Source of the DNA: Solimonas sp041659605 | GTDB lineage: Bacteria; Pseudomonadota; Gammaproteobacteria; Nevskiales; Nevskiaceae | Direction of reading: 5' to 3' | Assembly (NCBI GenBank): GCA_041659605.1 | Contig: JBAZXW010000017.1 | Coordinates: forward strand, 29,559-93,558 | DNA: 64,000 nucleotides | Shown here: positions 9,343-16,583 of the stretch, piece after piece | How the letters are laid out: each line of letters starts with the position of its first letter | Position numbering within the stretch: the first letter of the stretch is position 1 | Notes under the pieces: model-generated | The model's database searches: none | Told to the model about the DNA's origin: nothing | What the model saw: only the letters and a program-made list of their open reading frames with translations | Position numbers and translations under genes: made by a program

Positions 9343-9370
9343 CCTCTCCCCCACGAACGTGGGGGAGAGG
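9343..9370. repeat. CCTCTCCC-type palindromic repeat
   Basis: Perfect 12-bp arms CCTCTCCCCCAC and GTGGGGGAGAGG around a 4-nt loop, 13 bp after the lipoprotein stop codon. Related copies occur at 10281, 31792, 36807 and 36905. It may double as a transcription stop for the lipoprotein gene. Confidence 0.85.
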
Positions 9371-9427
9371 GTTTAGGGTGAGGGGCGCTTCTTCTTCCGT
9401 GCCACGTCGAGCGAGTATCGGCGTCAG

Positions 9428-9526
9428 CTACACCATAAACGCGTGTGGCGTGACTCCTTGCTGCTTGGCGACAGCGACCACGAACCGCTTCACGTATTCG
9501 GGCAGCTTCAATGATGTCGTGGACAT
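9428..9526 (-). pseudogene. truncated ribbon-helix-helix (CopG-like) antitoxin remnant
   Basis: A short reading frame of 32 codons begins MSTTSLKLPEYVKRF and ends TPHAFMV before a TAG. The opening strand-helix pattern and the HAFMV segment are typical of the N-terminal DNA-binding half of CopG/ParD-like antitoxins, which normally continue for another 40-50 residues. A good ribosome-binding site (TGAGGTG, about 9 nt upstream) is retained. Beyond the stop the sequence runs into a palindromic repeat, and no toxin gene is adjacent. I read it as a decayed toxin-antitoxin remnant. Confidence 0.6.
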
Positions 9527-9658
9527 ATCTGGGGCACCTCAGGACCGGTGACACTACGGTAAACCCGCCGATCAATCGGTGACAGTAACGCGGAAGCGAG
9601 GCAACCAGCCGCCTACTGCGGCACCGGGGCCTGTTACCCATGCCCCCGGCCGCTCACC

Positions 9659-9961
9659 TCACTGACCGACTGCCCAGCCGACTACATACCGACCTGCAAA
9701 TGGCGTGACGCAAATGGCAGTAAACGCCCCGGCATACAGAAGGAATTGCCGGCGATGCTCATTGCCCTGCGGCGTAAACAGGAAGGAGCAGAAGGGCACG
9801 AACGGCCCCAGTAGTGACGCAAGCCAAATACTTACCCGCATATTGCGCTGCATGCCGATCATATGCGTTGCCGCTTGAATCCAGAGATAGATGGTGAAGG
9901 CGACAACCGGCAGTGCCGCCGAGATCTTGAGCCACTCCGGCCATGCATGGAAGAAGGTCAC
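9659..9961 (-). CDS. small hypothetical membrane protein
   Basis: A 100-residue frame with three hydrophobic stretches: residues 12-32, 43-62 and 73-97. It starts at GTG 9961 with only a weak purine-rich stretch upstream. I do not recognise the family. The hydrophobic pattern and the absence of a competing gene on the other strand support it being real. It lies alone in a gene-poor patch between an antitoxin remnant and leuA. Confidence 0.5.
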   Translation of the reverse strand: MTFFHAWPEWLKISAALPVVAFTIYLWIQAATHMIGMQRNMRVSIWLASLLGPFVPFCSFLFTPQGNEHRRQFLLYAGAFTAICVTPFAGRYVVGWAVGQ

Positions 9962-10241
9962 GTGCCGTCTCTGTTACGCCCAGCGCCGAACTAGGTCAAA
10001 CGACGTGTCTGATAATTCATCGGACATGGACGCGAAAACGGGCGTGAGTTTGCCAAGCTATTGACCGCAACACGCATGTTCATCACCCTCCCGATTTATA
10101 CGTCACGCAACACATCGCGGCGTGCGTTGTCGCGTGGCAGTTGCGCGGCGCGTTGGGTGATTTAACGCCGGGAGTGGGATCGGCGGCAAGCGCAGGAGTG
10201 CTCGCCGACTTCGTCGGCGCCCCTCACCGCGTTTGGACAAG

Positions 10242-10270
10242 CTGGGGAATGACTCAATGTCATTCCTCAG
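10242..10270. repeat. hairpin repeat with TCAAT loop
   Basis: Arms of about 12 bp, core GGAATGAC and GTCATTCC, flank the 5-nt loop TCAAT. The same loop and a similar core (GACTGAC/GTCAGTC) recur in opposite orientation at 39636-39664, so this is a dispersed family rather than a chance hairpin. Confidence 0.7.
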
Positions 10271-10280
10271 TAGCCAAACG

Positions 10281-10307
10281 CCCTCTCCCCACTGCGTGGG
10301 GAGAGGG
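10281..10307. repeat. CCCTCTCCCC-type palindromic repeat
   Basis: Arms CCCTCTCCCCAC and GTGGGGAGAGGG flank a 3-nt loop. It starts 10 bp beyond the leuA stop and could act as a terminator, although no T tract follows it on the leuA strand. Confidence 0.8.
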
Positions 10308-10317
10308 AGACGATCGC

Positions 10318-11871
10318 TTACGGCCCTTCTGTCTCGAACTGCGGGTGCGCGCGTTCGGCGGCGGTGGTGCCGAGGCGGTTGACGGCGTTGATGTAGGCCT
10401 TGGCGGAGGCGATGACGATGTCGGTGTCGGCGCCCTGGCCGTTCACGGTGCGGCCGTCCTTAGTCAGGCGCACGGTGACCTCGCCCTGCGCGTCGGTGCC
10501 GCTGGTGATGTTGTTGACCGAGAACAGGAGCAGCTTGGCGCCGGACGGTACGATCTTCTCGATCGCGGCGAACACGGCGTCGACCGGGCCGTCTCCCTGC
10601 GCTTCGGCTTCGCGGCGTTCGCCGTCGACCGACAGCGCGACGCGCGCGACCGGGCGCACGCCGGTCTTGCTCATCGCTTCGAGGTCCAGCAGCTGCACGC
10701 GTTCCTGCGCCTGCGCGTGCTGGGTTTCGCTGACCAGCGCCTGCAGGTCTTCGTCGAAGATCTCGTGCTTCTTGTCGGCCAGGTCCTTGAAGCGCGCGAA
10801 CGCGGCCGCCAGTTCGGCGTCAGACTTGAAGCTGTAGCCCAACTCCACCAGGCGTGCGCGGAACGCGGCGCGGCCGGAGTGCTTGCCCAGTACCAACCTA
10901 TTTGCGCTCCAACCCACGTCCTCGGCACGCATGATCTCGTAGGTCTGGCGATGCTTGAGCACGCCGTCCTGGTGGATGCCGGACTCGTGCGCGAAAGCGT
11001 TGGCGCCGACGATGGCCTTGTTCGGCTGCACCGGGAAGCCGGTGATGCCGGACACCAGGCGCGAGGTCGGCACGATCTGCGTGGTGTCGATGCGCGTGTC
11101 AAACGGGAACACGTCGGGGCGCGTGCGGATCGCCATCACGATCTCTTCGAGCGCGGCGTTGCCGGCGCGCTCGCCCAGTCCGTTGATCGTGCATTCGATC
11201 TGGCGCGCGCCGTTGAGCGCGGCCGACAGCGAATTGGCGACCGCCAGGCCCAGGTCGTTGTGGCAGTGCACGGAGAACACGGCCTTGTGCGCGTTGGGGA
11301 TGCGCTCCAGCAGCGAGCGGATCAGTTCGCCGTAGGCGTGCGGCAGCGTGTAGCCGACGGTGTCGGGGATGTTGATGGTCGTGGCGCCGGCATCGATCGC
11401 CTGCTCGATGATGCGGCACAGGAAGTCCGGCTCGGATCGGCCGGCGTCCTCGCAGGAGAACTCGACGTCGTCGGTGAAGCTGCGCGCCAGCTTCACCGCG
11501 CCGATTGCCGACGCGACCACCTGGTCAGGCTGCATGCGCAGCTTCTTCTCCATGTGGATCGGGCTGGTCGCGATGAAGGTGTGAATGCGCTTGCGCGACG
11601 CCGGCGCGATGGCCTCGGCCGCGCGCGTGATGTCGCCGGCATTGGCACGCGCCAGCGAGCACACGATGCTCTCGCTGACCGCCTCGGCGACCGCACGCAC
11701 GGCGGAGAAGTCACCGTTGCTGGCGGCGGCGAAGCCGGCTTCGATGACGTCGACGCGCATGCGCTCGAGCGCCTTGGCGATACGCACCTTCTCGTCCTGG
11801 TTCATCGACGCGCCGGGGCTTTGCTCGCCGTCACGCAAGGTCGTGTCGAAAATGATCAATGTGTCTTTCAT
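10318..11871 (-). CDS. leuA: 2-isopropylmalate synthase
   Basis: This enzyme condenses acetyl-CoA with 2-oxoisovalerate, committing carbon to leucine. At 517 residues it is a typical type-1 LeuA. The N-terminus FDTTLRDGEQSPGASM carries the metal and substrate residues of the DRE-TIM barrel family; SVHCHNDLGLAVAN supplies the two metal-binding histidines; NGLGERAGN follows. The C-terminal 120 residues form the regulatory domain that binds leucine. It is preceded by a leucine-codon-rich leader ORF and lies downstream of ilvH-ilvC-pssA on the same strand, but is separated from pssA by 240 bp with its own promoter-like sequence. Confidence 0.96.
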   Translation of the reverse strand: MKDTLIIFDTTLRDGEQSPGASMNQDEKVRIAKALERMRVDVIEAGFAAASNGDFSAVRAVAEAVSESIVCSLARANAGDITRAAEAIAPASRKRIHTFIATSPIHMEKKLRMQPDQVVASAIGAVKLARSFTDDVEFSCEDAGRSEPDFLCRIIEQAIDAGATTINIPDTVGYTLPHAYGELIRSLLERIPNAHKAVFSVHCHNDLGLAVANSLSAALNGARQIECTINGLGERAGNAALEEIVMAIRTRPDVFPFDTRIDTTQIVPTSRLVSGITGFPVQPNKAIVGANAFAHESGIHQDGVLKHRQTYEIMRAEDVGWSANRLVLGKHSGRAAFRARLVELGYSFKSDAELAAAFARFKDLADKKHEIFDEDLQALVSETQHAQAQERVQLLDLEAMSKTGVRPVARVALSVDGERREAEAQGDGPVDAVFAAIEKIVPSGAKLLLFSVNNITSGTDAQGEVTVRLTKDGRTVNGQGADTDIVIASAKAYINAVNRLGTTAAERAHPQFETEGP

Positions 11872-11986
11872 GGCTGAAACCTGCTATCGGGAACCGCCGC
11901 TCGGGACTGGTCTCCGGCGGTTCGGGGGTTACATCTGGTTTTTTACACGGTTTAGGCCCCGTGCGCGGCGCGCTCTTTTGTCTGCC

Positions 11987-12070
11987 TTACGGCAGAAGGA
12001 GCAGGCAAAGCGGCAGACCGCGGGCGAATGCCGTAGTCGAAGAGAAACAATGGCCGCTGTCGAAAGACAT
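11987..12070 (-). CDS. leuL: putative leu leader peptide (27 aa)
   Basis: A short ORF starting ATG at 12070 and ending TAA at 11987 encodes 27 residues whose last nine are LPLCLLLLP, six of them leucine. A stem TCTGCC/GGCAGA (11981-11996) overlaps the final Leu-Pro-stop codons, and two further stems lie before leuA (11946-11963 and 11891-11923). The arrangement fits ribosome stalling at leucine codons controlling leuA. I see no T-rich intrinsic terminator, so the mechanism could be Rho-dependent or act on translation. No ribosome-binding site is seen; a -10-like hexamer lies 6 nt upstream. Confidence 0.65.
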   Translation of the reverse strand: MSFDSGHCFSSTTAFARGLPLCLLLLP

Positions 12071-12076
12071 GCCGGC

Positions 12077-12106
12077 ATTATTGCCGAGCGTGGGGGCCAA
12101 AGACAA
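12077..12106 (-). promoter_or_regulatory. candidate leuL-leuA promoter
   Basis: On the minus strand a TTGTCT hexamer is followed after 18 nt by AATAAT, which is five of six to the -10 consensus. The -10 ends 6 nt before the leader ATG, so the leader would be translated from a leaderless transcript. Position right after the pssA stop suggests leuA has its own control separate from the ilv operon. Confidence 0.5.
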
Positions 12107-12111
12107 TGGCG

Positions 12112-12912
12112 TCAGGCGCTGCGCGCCGTCGAACGGTAGCGCTTCCACAGAACGGCGGTGGGGCCCGACAAGGCGTAGGCGAAGAAACCCAGGAACAGGA
12201 TGCGCGGCGGATCGATCATCATCAGCGTGAGCACGCCGATCACCATCGCGAACGACACAAAGCGCATGCGGCCGACGAGGTTCAGCTTCTTGAAGCTGTT
12301 GTAGCGGAAGCTCGACACCATCGACAGCGCGGTGGCGAGCGTCAACGGCGCCGCGAGCCAGAGGACGTCATCGCCGGAAAACGGCACGTGCCCGGACACC
12401 CAGGCGAACAGCGAGTGGCTGTCGTCGATGCAGCTCCACACGAAGAAGGTCACGACCGCCGCCGCCGCCGGGCTGGGCACGCCGTAGAAATCCTTGTTGG
12501 AGCTGGAGATCGCCGCCAGCACGTTGAAGCGCGCGAGGCGCAGCGCCGTGCAGGCGGTGTAGGTGAATGCGATCACCCAGCCCAGCTTGCCGCCCAGCCA
12601 CTTGTAGTCGGCGAGGTGATGCAGCGAGAACGCGTACACCAGGATCGCCGGCGCGACGCCGAAGGCGACCATGTCGCACAGCGAATCGTATTCCTTGCCG
12701 AAATCGCTCTGCGTGTTGGTCAGGCGCGCGATGCGGCCGTCGAGGCCGTCAGCGATCATCGCGACGAGGATGCCGAACACCGCCGGCTCGAAGCGTCCGG
12801 CCATCGACATGACGATGGCGAAGAAGCCGCCGAACAGCGTGCCGGTGGTGAACAGATTCGGCAGCAGGTAGATGCCCTTGCGGCGCGGCTTGACGGCTGT
12901 CGTCTCGTCCAT
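12112..12912 (-). CDS. pssA: CDP-diacylglycerol--serine O-phosphatidyltransferase
   Basis: An integral membrane enzyme making phosphatidylserine, the precursor of phosphatidylethanolamine. The CDP-alcohol phosphatidyltransferase signature DGLDGRIARL followed by GKEYDSLCDM is clear, with about eight hydrophobic segments around it. I chose the ATG giving MDETTAVKPRRKGIYLLPN because GIYLLPN is near the usual N-terminus; an ATG at 12939 and a GTG at 12957 are possible alternatives, the latter close to the ilvC terminator. ilvI-ilvH-ilvC-pssA linkage is common in Pseudomonas-like bacteria. Confidence 0.92.
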   Translation of the reverse strand: MDETTAVKPRRKGIYLLPNLFTTGTLFGGFFAIVMSMAGRFEPAVFGILVAMIADGLDGRIARLTNTQSDFGKEYDSLCDMVAFGVAPAILVYAFSLHHLADYKWLGGKLGWVIAFTYTACTALRLARFNVLAAISSSNKDFYGVPSPAAAAVVTFFVWSCIDDSHSLFAWVSGHVPFSGDDVLWLAAPLTLATALSMVSSFRYNSFKKLNLVGRMRFVSFAMVIGVLTLMMIDPPRILFLGFFAYALSGPTAVLWKRYRSTARSA

Positions 12913-12960
12913 CGGCGGGGTTCCGGAGATTTGGCGCATCTTACTGAGCAGATGCACAAA

Positions 12961-12990
12961 ACATAAGGGCGCCAGACGGCGCCCTTATGT
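12961..12990 (-). terminator. strong hairpin terminator after ilvC
   Basis: Perfect 13-bp arms ACATAAGGGCGCC and GGCGCCCTTATGT enclose a 4-nt loop, 18 bp after the ilvC stop codon. On the minus strand the stem runs into a TTTT tract. It probably ends or attenuates ilvH-ilvC transcription before pssA. Confidence 0.8.
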
Positions 12991-13008
12991 ACACGATCAA
13001 ACCGCCGA

Positions 13009-14031
13009 TCAATTCTTGCTCTTGTCGACCAGCTTGTTCTTGCCGATCCACGGCATCATCGCGCGCAGCCTGCCGCCGACCTGCTCGATCGGGTGCGCGG
13101 CGTTGAGGCGACGCATCGCGGTCATTTCCGGATAGCCCGACTTGCCTTCGGAGACGAAGGCCTTGGCGTACTTGCCGGTCTGGATGTCGAGCAGCGCCTG
13201 CTTCATCGCCTTGCGCGACTCGGCGTTGATGACCTTGGGGCCGGTCACGTACTCGCCGTATTCGGCGTTGTTCGAGATCGAGTAGTTCATCGTCGCGATG
13301 CCGCCTTCGTACATCAGGTCGACGATCAGCTTGAGCTCGTGCAGGCACTCGAAGTAGGCCATTTCGGGCGAATAGCCCGCGTCGACCAGGGTCTCGAAGC
13401 CGGCCTTGACCAGCTCGACGGCGCCGCCGCAGAGCACGGCCTGTTCGCCGAACAGGTCCGTCTCGGTCTCGTCCTTGAACGTGGTCTCGATGATGCCGGA
13501 GCGGCCGCCGCCGATCGCCGAACCGTAGGACAGCGCGATCTCCTTGGCCTTGCCGCTCGCGTTCTGGAACACCGCGATCAGGTCGGGGATGCCGCCGCCC
13601 TTGGTGTACTCGTTGCGCACGGTGTGGCCGGGGGCCTTAGGGGCGATCATGATCACGTCGAGATCGGCGCGCGGCACGACCTGGTTGTAATGGATCGCGA
13701 ATCCGTGCGCGAAGGCCAGCGCCGCGCCCTTCTTCAGGTTCGGCTCGAGCTCGTTCTTGTAGAGCTCGGACTGGAACTCGTCGGGCGTCAGCACCATCAC
13801 GACGTCGGCGCCGGCGACCGCATCCTTGACGCTCTTGACCTTGAGGCCCGCGCCTTCGGCCTTGGCGATGCCGGTCGAGCCGGGACGCAGCGCCACGGTG
13901 ACGTCGACGCCGCTGTCCTTCAGGTTCAGCGCGTGGGCGTGGCCTTGCGACCCGTAACCGACGATCGCAACCTTCTTGGACTGGATGATCGACAGGTCTG
14001 CGTCCTTGTCGTAGTAGACGTTGATGCTCAC
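13009..14031 (-). CDS. ilvC: ketol-acid reductoisomerase (NADP+), class I
   Basis: This enzyme isomerises and reduces acetolactate or acetohydroxybutyrate in valine, leucine and isoleucine synthesis. The NADPH fold GYGSQGHAHALNLKDSG is near the N-terminus with the phosphate-binding ALRPGS loop after it. I chose GTG at 14031 (protein begins SINVYYDKDADLS after the initiator) because a GGAG site lies 7 nt upstream and it gives 340 residues, normal for class I; a frame extension upstream overlaps the ilvH gap and lacks such a site. It lies 44 bp after ilvH. Confidence 0.95.
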   Translation of the reverse strand: MSINVYYDKDADLSIIQSKKVAIVGYGSQGHAHALNLKDSGVDVTVALRPGSTGIAKAEGAGLKVKSVKDAVAGADVVMVLTPDEFQSELYKNELEPNLKKGAALAFAHGFAIHYNQVVPRADLDVIMIAPKAPGHTVRNEYTKGGGIPDLIAVFQNASGKAKEIALSYGSAIGGGRSGIIETTFKDETETDLFGEQAVLCGGAVELVKAGFETLVDAGYSPEMAYFECLHELKLIVDLMYEGGIATMNYSISNNAEYGEYVTGPKVINAESRKAMKQALLDIQTGKYAKAFVSEGKSGYPEMTAMRRLNAAHPIEQVGGRLRAMMPWIGKNKLVDKSKN

Positions 14032-14075
14032 TTCAAAACTCCGGTCAGCGGGGGGAGCCGCGCAGCGCGCGGCGG

Positions 14076-14582
14076 TCAAACTTCAGTCGGCACTTCGATG
14101 ACGCTGTGCCCGCGCTCCATGGCGGCGACGCCGGAACGCACCAGCTCCAGCACTTTCGCGACCCGGGCGATTTCGGCGACGAACGCGTCGATTTCGCGGC
14201 CGGTGCCGGCGAGCTGGATCATGCGCGTGTTCTCGGACTCGTCAAGGATCGATGCACGGTTGTGGCGCACGAACTCGATGACATTGCGCGCCGAGTTCGC
14301 ATCCACCTCGACCTTGAGCATCAGCAGCTCGCATTCGAGATGATCGGTGCTCGACAGGTCCATGATCTCGACGATGTCGATCAGCTTGCGCGTCTGCTTG
14401 ATGATCTGGTCAATCACCGCGTCCGAGCCGCTGGTCACCAGCGTCAGCCGCGAAACCAAGGGGTCGTGCGTCGGCGCCACCGACAGCGAGTCGATGTTGT
14501 AGCCGCGCGACGAAAACATTCCCGCGACGCGCGCCAGGGCGCCGGCCTCGTTCTGCAGCAGGATGGAGATGATGTGGCGCAT
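14076..14582 (-). CDS. ilvH: acetolactate synthase small (regulatory) subunit
   Basis: A 168-residue regulatory subunit. The N-terminal ACT domain MRHIISILLQNEAGALARV binds valine for feedback inhibition, and the C-terminal domain contains the usual EIARVAKVLELVRSG tail. The start at 14582 gives the conserved MRHIIS N-terminus. It heads the minus-strand ilvH-ilvC run. Unusually, its catalytic partner is encoded divergently on the plus strand instead of immediately upstream in the same operon. Confidence 0.94.
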   Translation of the reverse strand: MRHIISILLQNEAGALARVAGMFSSRGYNIDSLSVAPTHDPLVSRLTLVTSGSDAVIDQIIKQTRKLIDIVEIMDLSSTDHLECELLMLKVEVDANSARNVIEFVRHNRASILDESENTRMIQLAGTGREIDAFVAEIARVAKVLELVRSGVAAMERGHSVIEVPTEV

Positions 14583-14621
14583 GTCGCGGACAGCAGGGCC
14601 GAATAGCCAACAGGGGCGCGC

Positions 14622-14658
14622 AACATAGCTTTGCTGCACTGCGAAATCAAGCTAACAT
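14622..14658. promoter_or_regulatory. overlapping divergent ilvH / ilvI promoters
   Basis: For the minus strand TTGATT (14650-14645) and TATGTT (14627-14622) are 17 nt apart. For the plus strand TTGCTG (14631-14636) and TAACAT (14653-14658) are 16 nt apart. The two elements interleave, so RNA polymerase binding would be mutually exclusive or co-regulated. Each hexamer matches consensus at three or four of six positions. Confidence 0.45.
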
Positions 14659-14699
14659 CACGCGCTTTTTGCCGACATTTGCCTGGAGTCGCTGTACCG

Positions 14700-16532
14700 A
14701 TGAACGCCCCCGCCCCCGCCCCCCGTCATCCCCTCGCCGGCAAGACCCTGAGCGGCGCGGAGATGGTCGTCCAGATCCTGGCCGATGAGGGCGTCGGTGT
14801 CGTCTTCGGCTACTCCGGCGGCGCGATCCTGCCGACCTACGACGCGATCTTCCGCTTCAACGCCGCCAACGGCGAAAAGATGCCGCTGATCGTGCCGGCC
14901 AACGAGCAGGCCGCCGGTTTCATGGCCGCAGGCTACTCCCGCGCGTCCGGCAAGGTCGGCGTGTGCATGGTCACCAGCGGCCCCGGCGCGACCAACACGG
15001 TGACGCCGGTGCGCGATTGCATGGCCGATTCGATTCCGATGGTCGTGATCTGCGGCCAGGTGCCGACCGCCGCGGTCGGCTCAGATGCGTTCCAGGAGGC
15101 GCCGGTCAGCTCGATCATGGGCGCCGCCGCCAAGCACGTCTTTCTGGTCACCGACCCGAAGAAGCTGGAAGCGACCGTGCGCACCGCGTTCGAGATCGCC
15201 CGCACCGGCCGCCCCGGCCCGGTCGTGGTCGACATCCCCAAGGACGTGCAGAACTGGAGCGGCCCCTTCATCGGCGAGGGCGTGCTGCCGATTCCCGGCT
15301 ACCGTGCGCGCCTCAAGGCCGTGCGCGACAACCGCATCGGCGACGAGTCTGCCGCGCGCTTCTTCGACATGCTCAAGCAGGCCAAACGGCCCTTGATCTA
15401 TGCCGGCGGCGGCGTGATTCACGGCGAGGCCTCGGCCGCCCTGCGCGCCTTCTCGAAGGCCTTCGGCGTTCCGGTGACGACCACGCTGATGGGCATCGGC
15501 TGCCACGACACGACCGAACCGCTGTGCCTGCAGATGCTCGGCATGCACGGCACTGCCTTTGCAAACTACGCGACCGACGACTGCGACTTCCTGATCGCCG
15601 TCGGCGCGCGCTTCGACGACCGCGTCGCCGGCGTGCCGGCGAAGTTCGCGCGCAGCGCCAAGTGGATCGCCCACCTGGATCTCGATCCGTCCGAGATCAA
15701 CAAGGTCAAGCGCGTGCATTGGCACCATGTCGGCGAGCTGGTGCCGGCGCTCGACGCGCTGCGCGAACACGCGCACAAGCAGGGTTTCCGGCCGGATTAC
15801 ACGGAGTGGCACGCGCACATCGCCGATCTGAAGAAGACCTATGCGATGAACTATGAGCGCGGCGGCACGTATATCCAGCCGCACGCCGTGATCGAGGAGA
15901 TCAACCGCATCACCCAGGGCGAAGCCGTTGTCGCCACCGGCGTCGGCCAGCACCAGATGTGGGCGGCGCAGTATTTCGATTTCCGCGAGCCGCGGCTGTG
16001 GCTGACGTCCGGCTCGATGGGCACGATGGGCTTCGGCCTGCCGGCCGCGATCGGCGCGCAATTCGCGCGCAAGGACAAGATCGTCATCGACATCGACGGC
16101 GACGCCTCGATCCGCATGAACATGGGCGAGCTGGAAACGGTCACGACCTACAACCTGCCGGTCAAGGTCGTCGTGCTCAACAACTTCGGCGACGGCATGG
16201 TCAAGCAGTGGCAGCGCCTGTTCTTCGACAGCCGCTACGCCGGCTCGGACAAGAGCCTGCACCAGAAGGACTTCATCAAGGCGGCCGAGGCGGACGGTTA
16301 CAAGTTCGCGCGGCGCGTCGAGCGCAAGGAAGACCTCGCGCGCGTGATCGCCGAGTTCGTCGCCTTCAAGGGACCGGCGTTCCTCGAAGTGGTGATCGAC
16401 CCGATGGCCTCGGTCTACCCGATGGTCGGCCCCGGAACGTCCTACGACCAGATGATCACCGGCGACTGGATCCCATCGCGCACGAACGCGGCGCCGGAAA
16501 AGCTCGACGTCAAGTCGACGCAGATGTTCTGA
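14700..16532 (+). CDS. ilvI: acetolactate synthase large (catalytic) subunit
   Basis: This thiamine-diphosphate enzyme makes acetolactate from pyruvate. The N-terminal domain carries GYSGGAILPTYDAI and the catalytic glutamate in VPANEQAAGFMA; the C-terminal domain holds the ThDP motif from IDGDASIRMN through VVLNNFGDG. The start at ATG 14700 follows a GGAG site 11 nt upstream and yields 610 residues, slightly long because of a proline-rich N-terminus and C-terminal tail. Expressed divergently from ilvH-ilvC. Confidence 0.95.
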   Translation: MNAPAPAPRHPLAGKTLSGAEMVVQILADEGVGVVFGYSGGAILPTYDAIFRFNAANGEKMPLIVPANEQAAGFMAAGYSRASGKVGVCMVTSGPGATNTVTPVRDCMADSIPMVVICGQVPTAAVGSDAFQEAPVSSIMGAAAKHVFLVTDPKKLEATVRTAFEIARTGRPGPVVVDIPKDVQNWSGPFIGEGVLPIPGYRARLKAVRDNRIGDESAARFFDMLKQAKRPLIYAGGGVIHGEASAALRAFSKAFGVPVTTTLMGIGCHDTTEPLCLQMLGMHGTAFANYATDDCDFLIAVGARFDDRVAGVPAKFARSAKWIAHLDLDPSEINKVKRVHWHHVGELVPALDALREHAHKQGFRPDYTEWHAHIADLKKTYAMNYERGGTYIQPHAVIEEINRITQGEAVVATGVGQHQMWAAQYFDFREPRLWLTSGSMGTMGFGLPAAIGAQFARKDKIVIDIDGDASIRMNMGELETVTTYNLPVKVVVLNNFGDGMVKQWQRLFFDSRYAGSDKSLHQKDFIKAAEADGYKFARRVERKEDLARVIAEFVAFKGPAFLEVVIDPMASVYPMVGPGTSYDQMITGDWIPSRTNAAPEKLDVKSTQMF

Positions 16533-16583
16533 TCCTGGCCCGATTGGGGTAAGGTGCGTGGACCGGTTCTGCGGAGACGGTCC

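Larger units (their letters stand above)
9962..10317. other. gene-free stretch with hairpins
   Basis: No credible gene is seen in these 356 bases. The left half shows no clear signal. The right half, downstream of leuA, carries two strong inverted repeats (10242-10270 and 10281-10307) that could end leuA transcription. Confidence 0.6.

Noticed and set aside
8190..9641. A long minus-strand frame covering the lipoprotein gene and the antitoxin remnant.
   Set aside because: The Gly/Asp/Arg-rich translation is the mirror of the Ig-like repeats; the short antitoxin frame in another phase has the real motif and ribosome-binding site.
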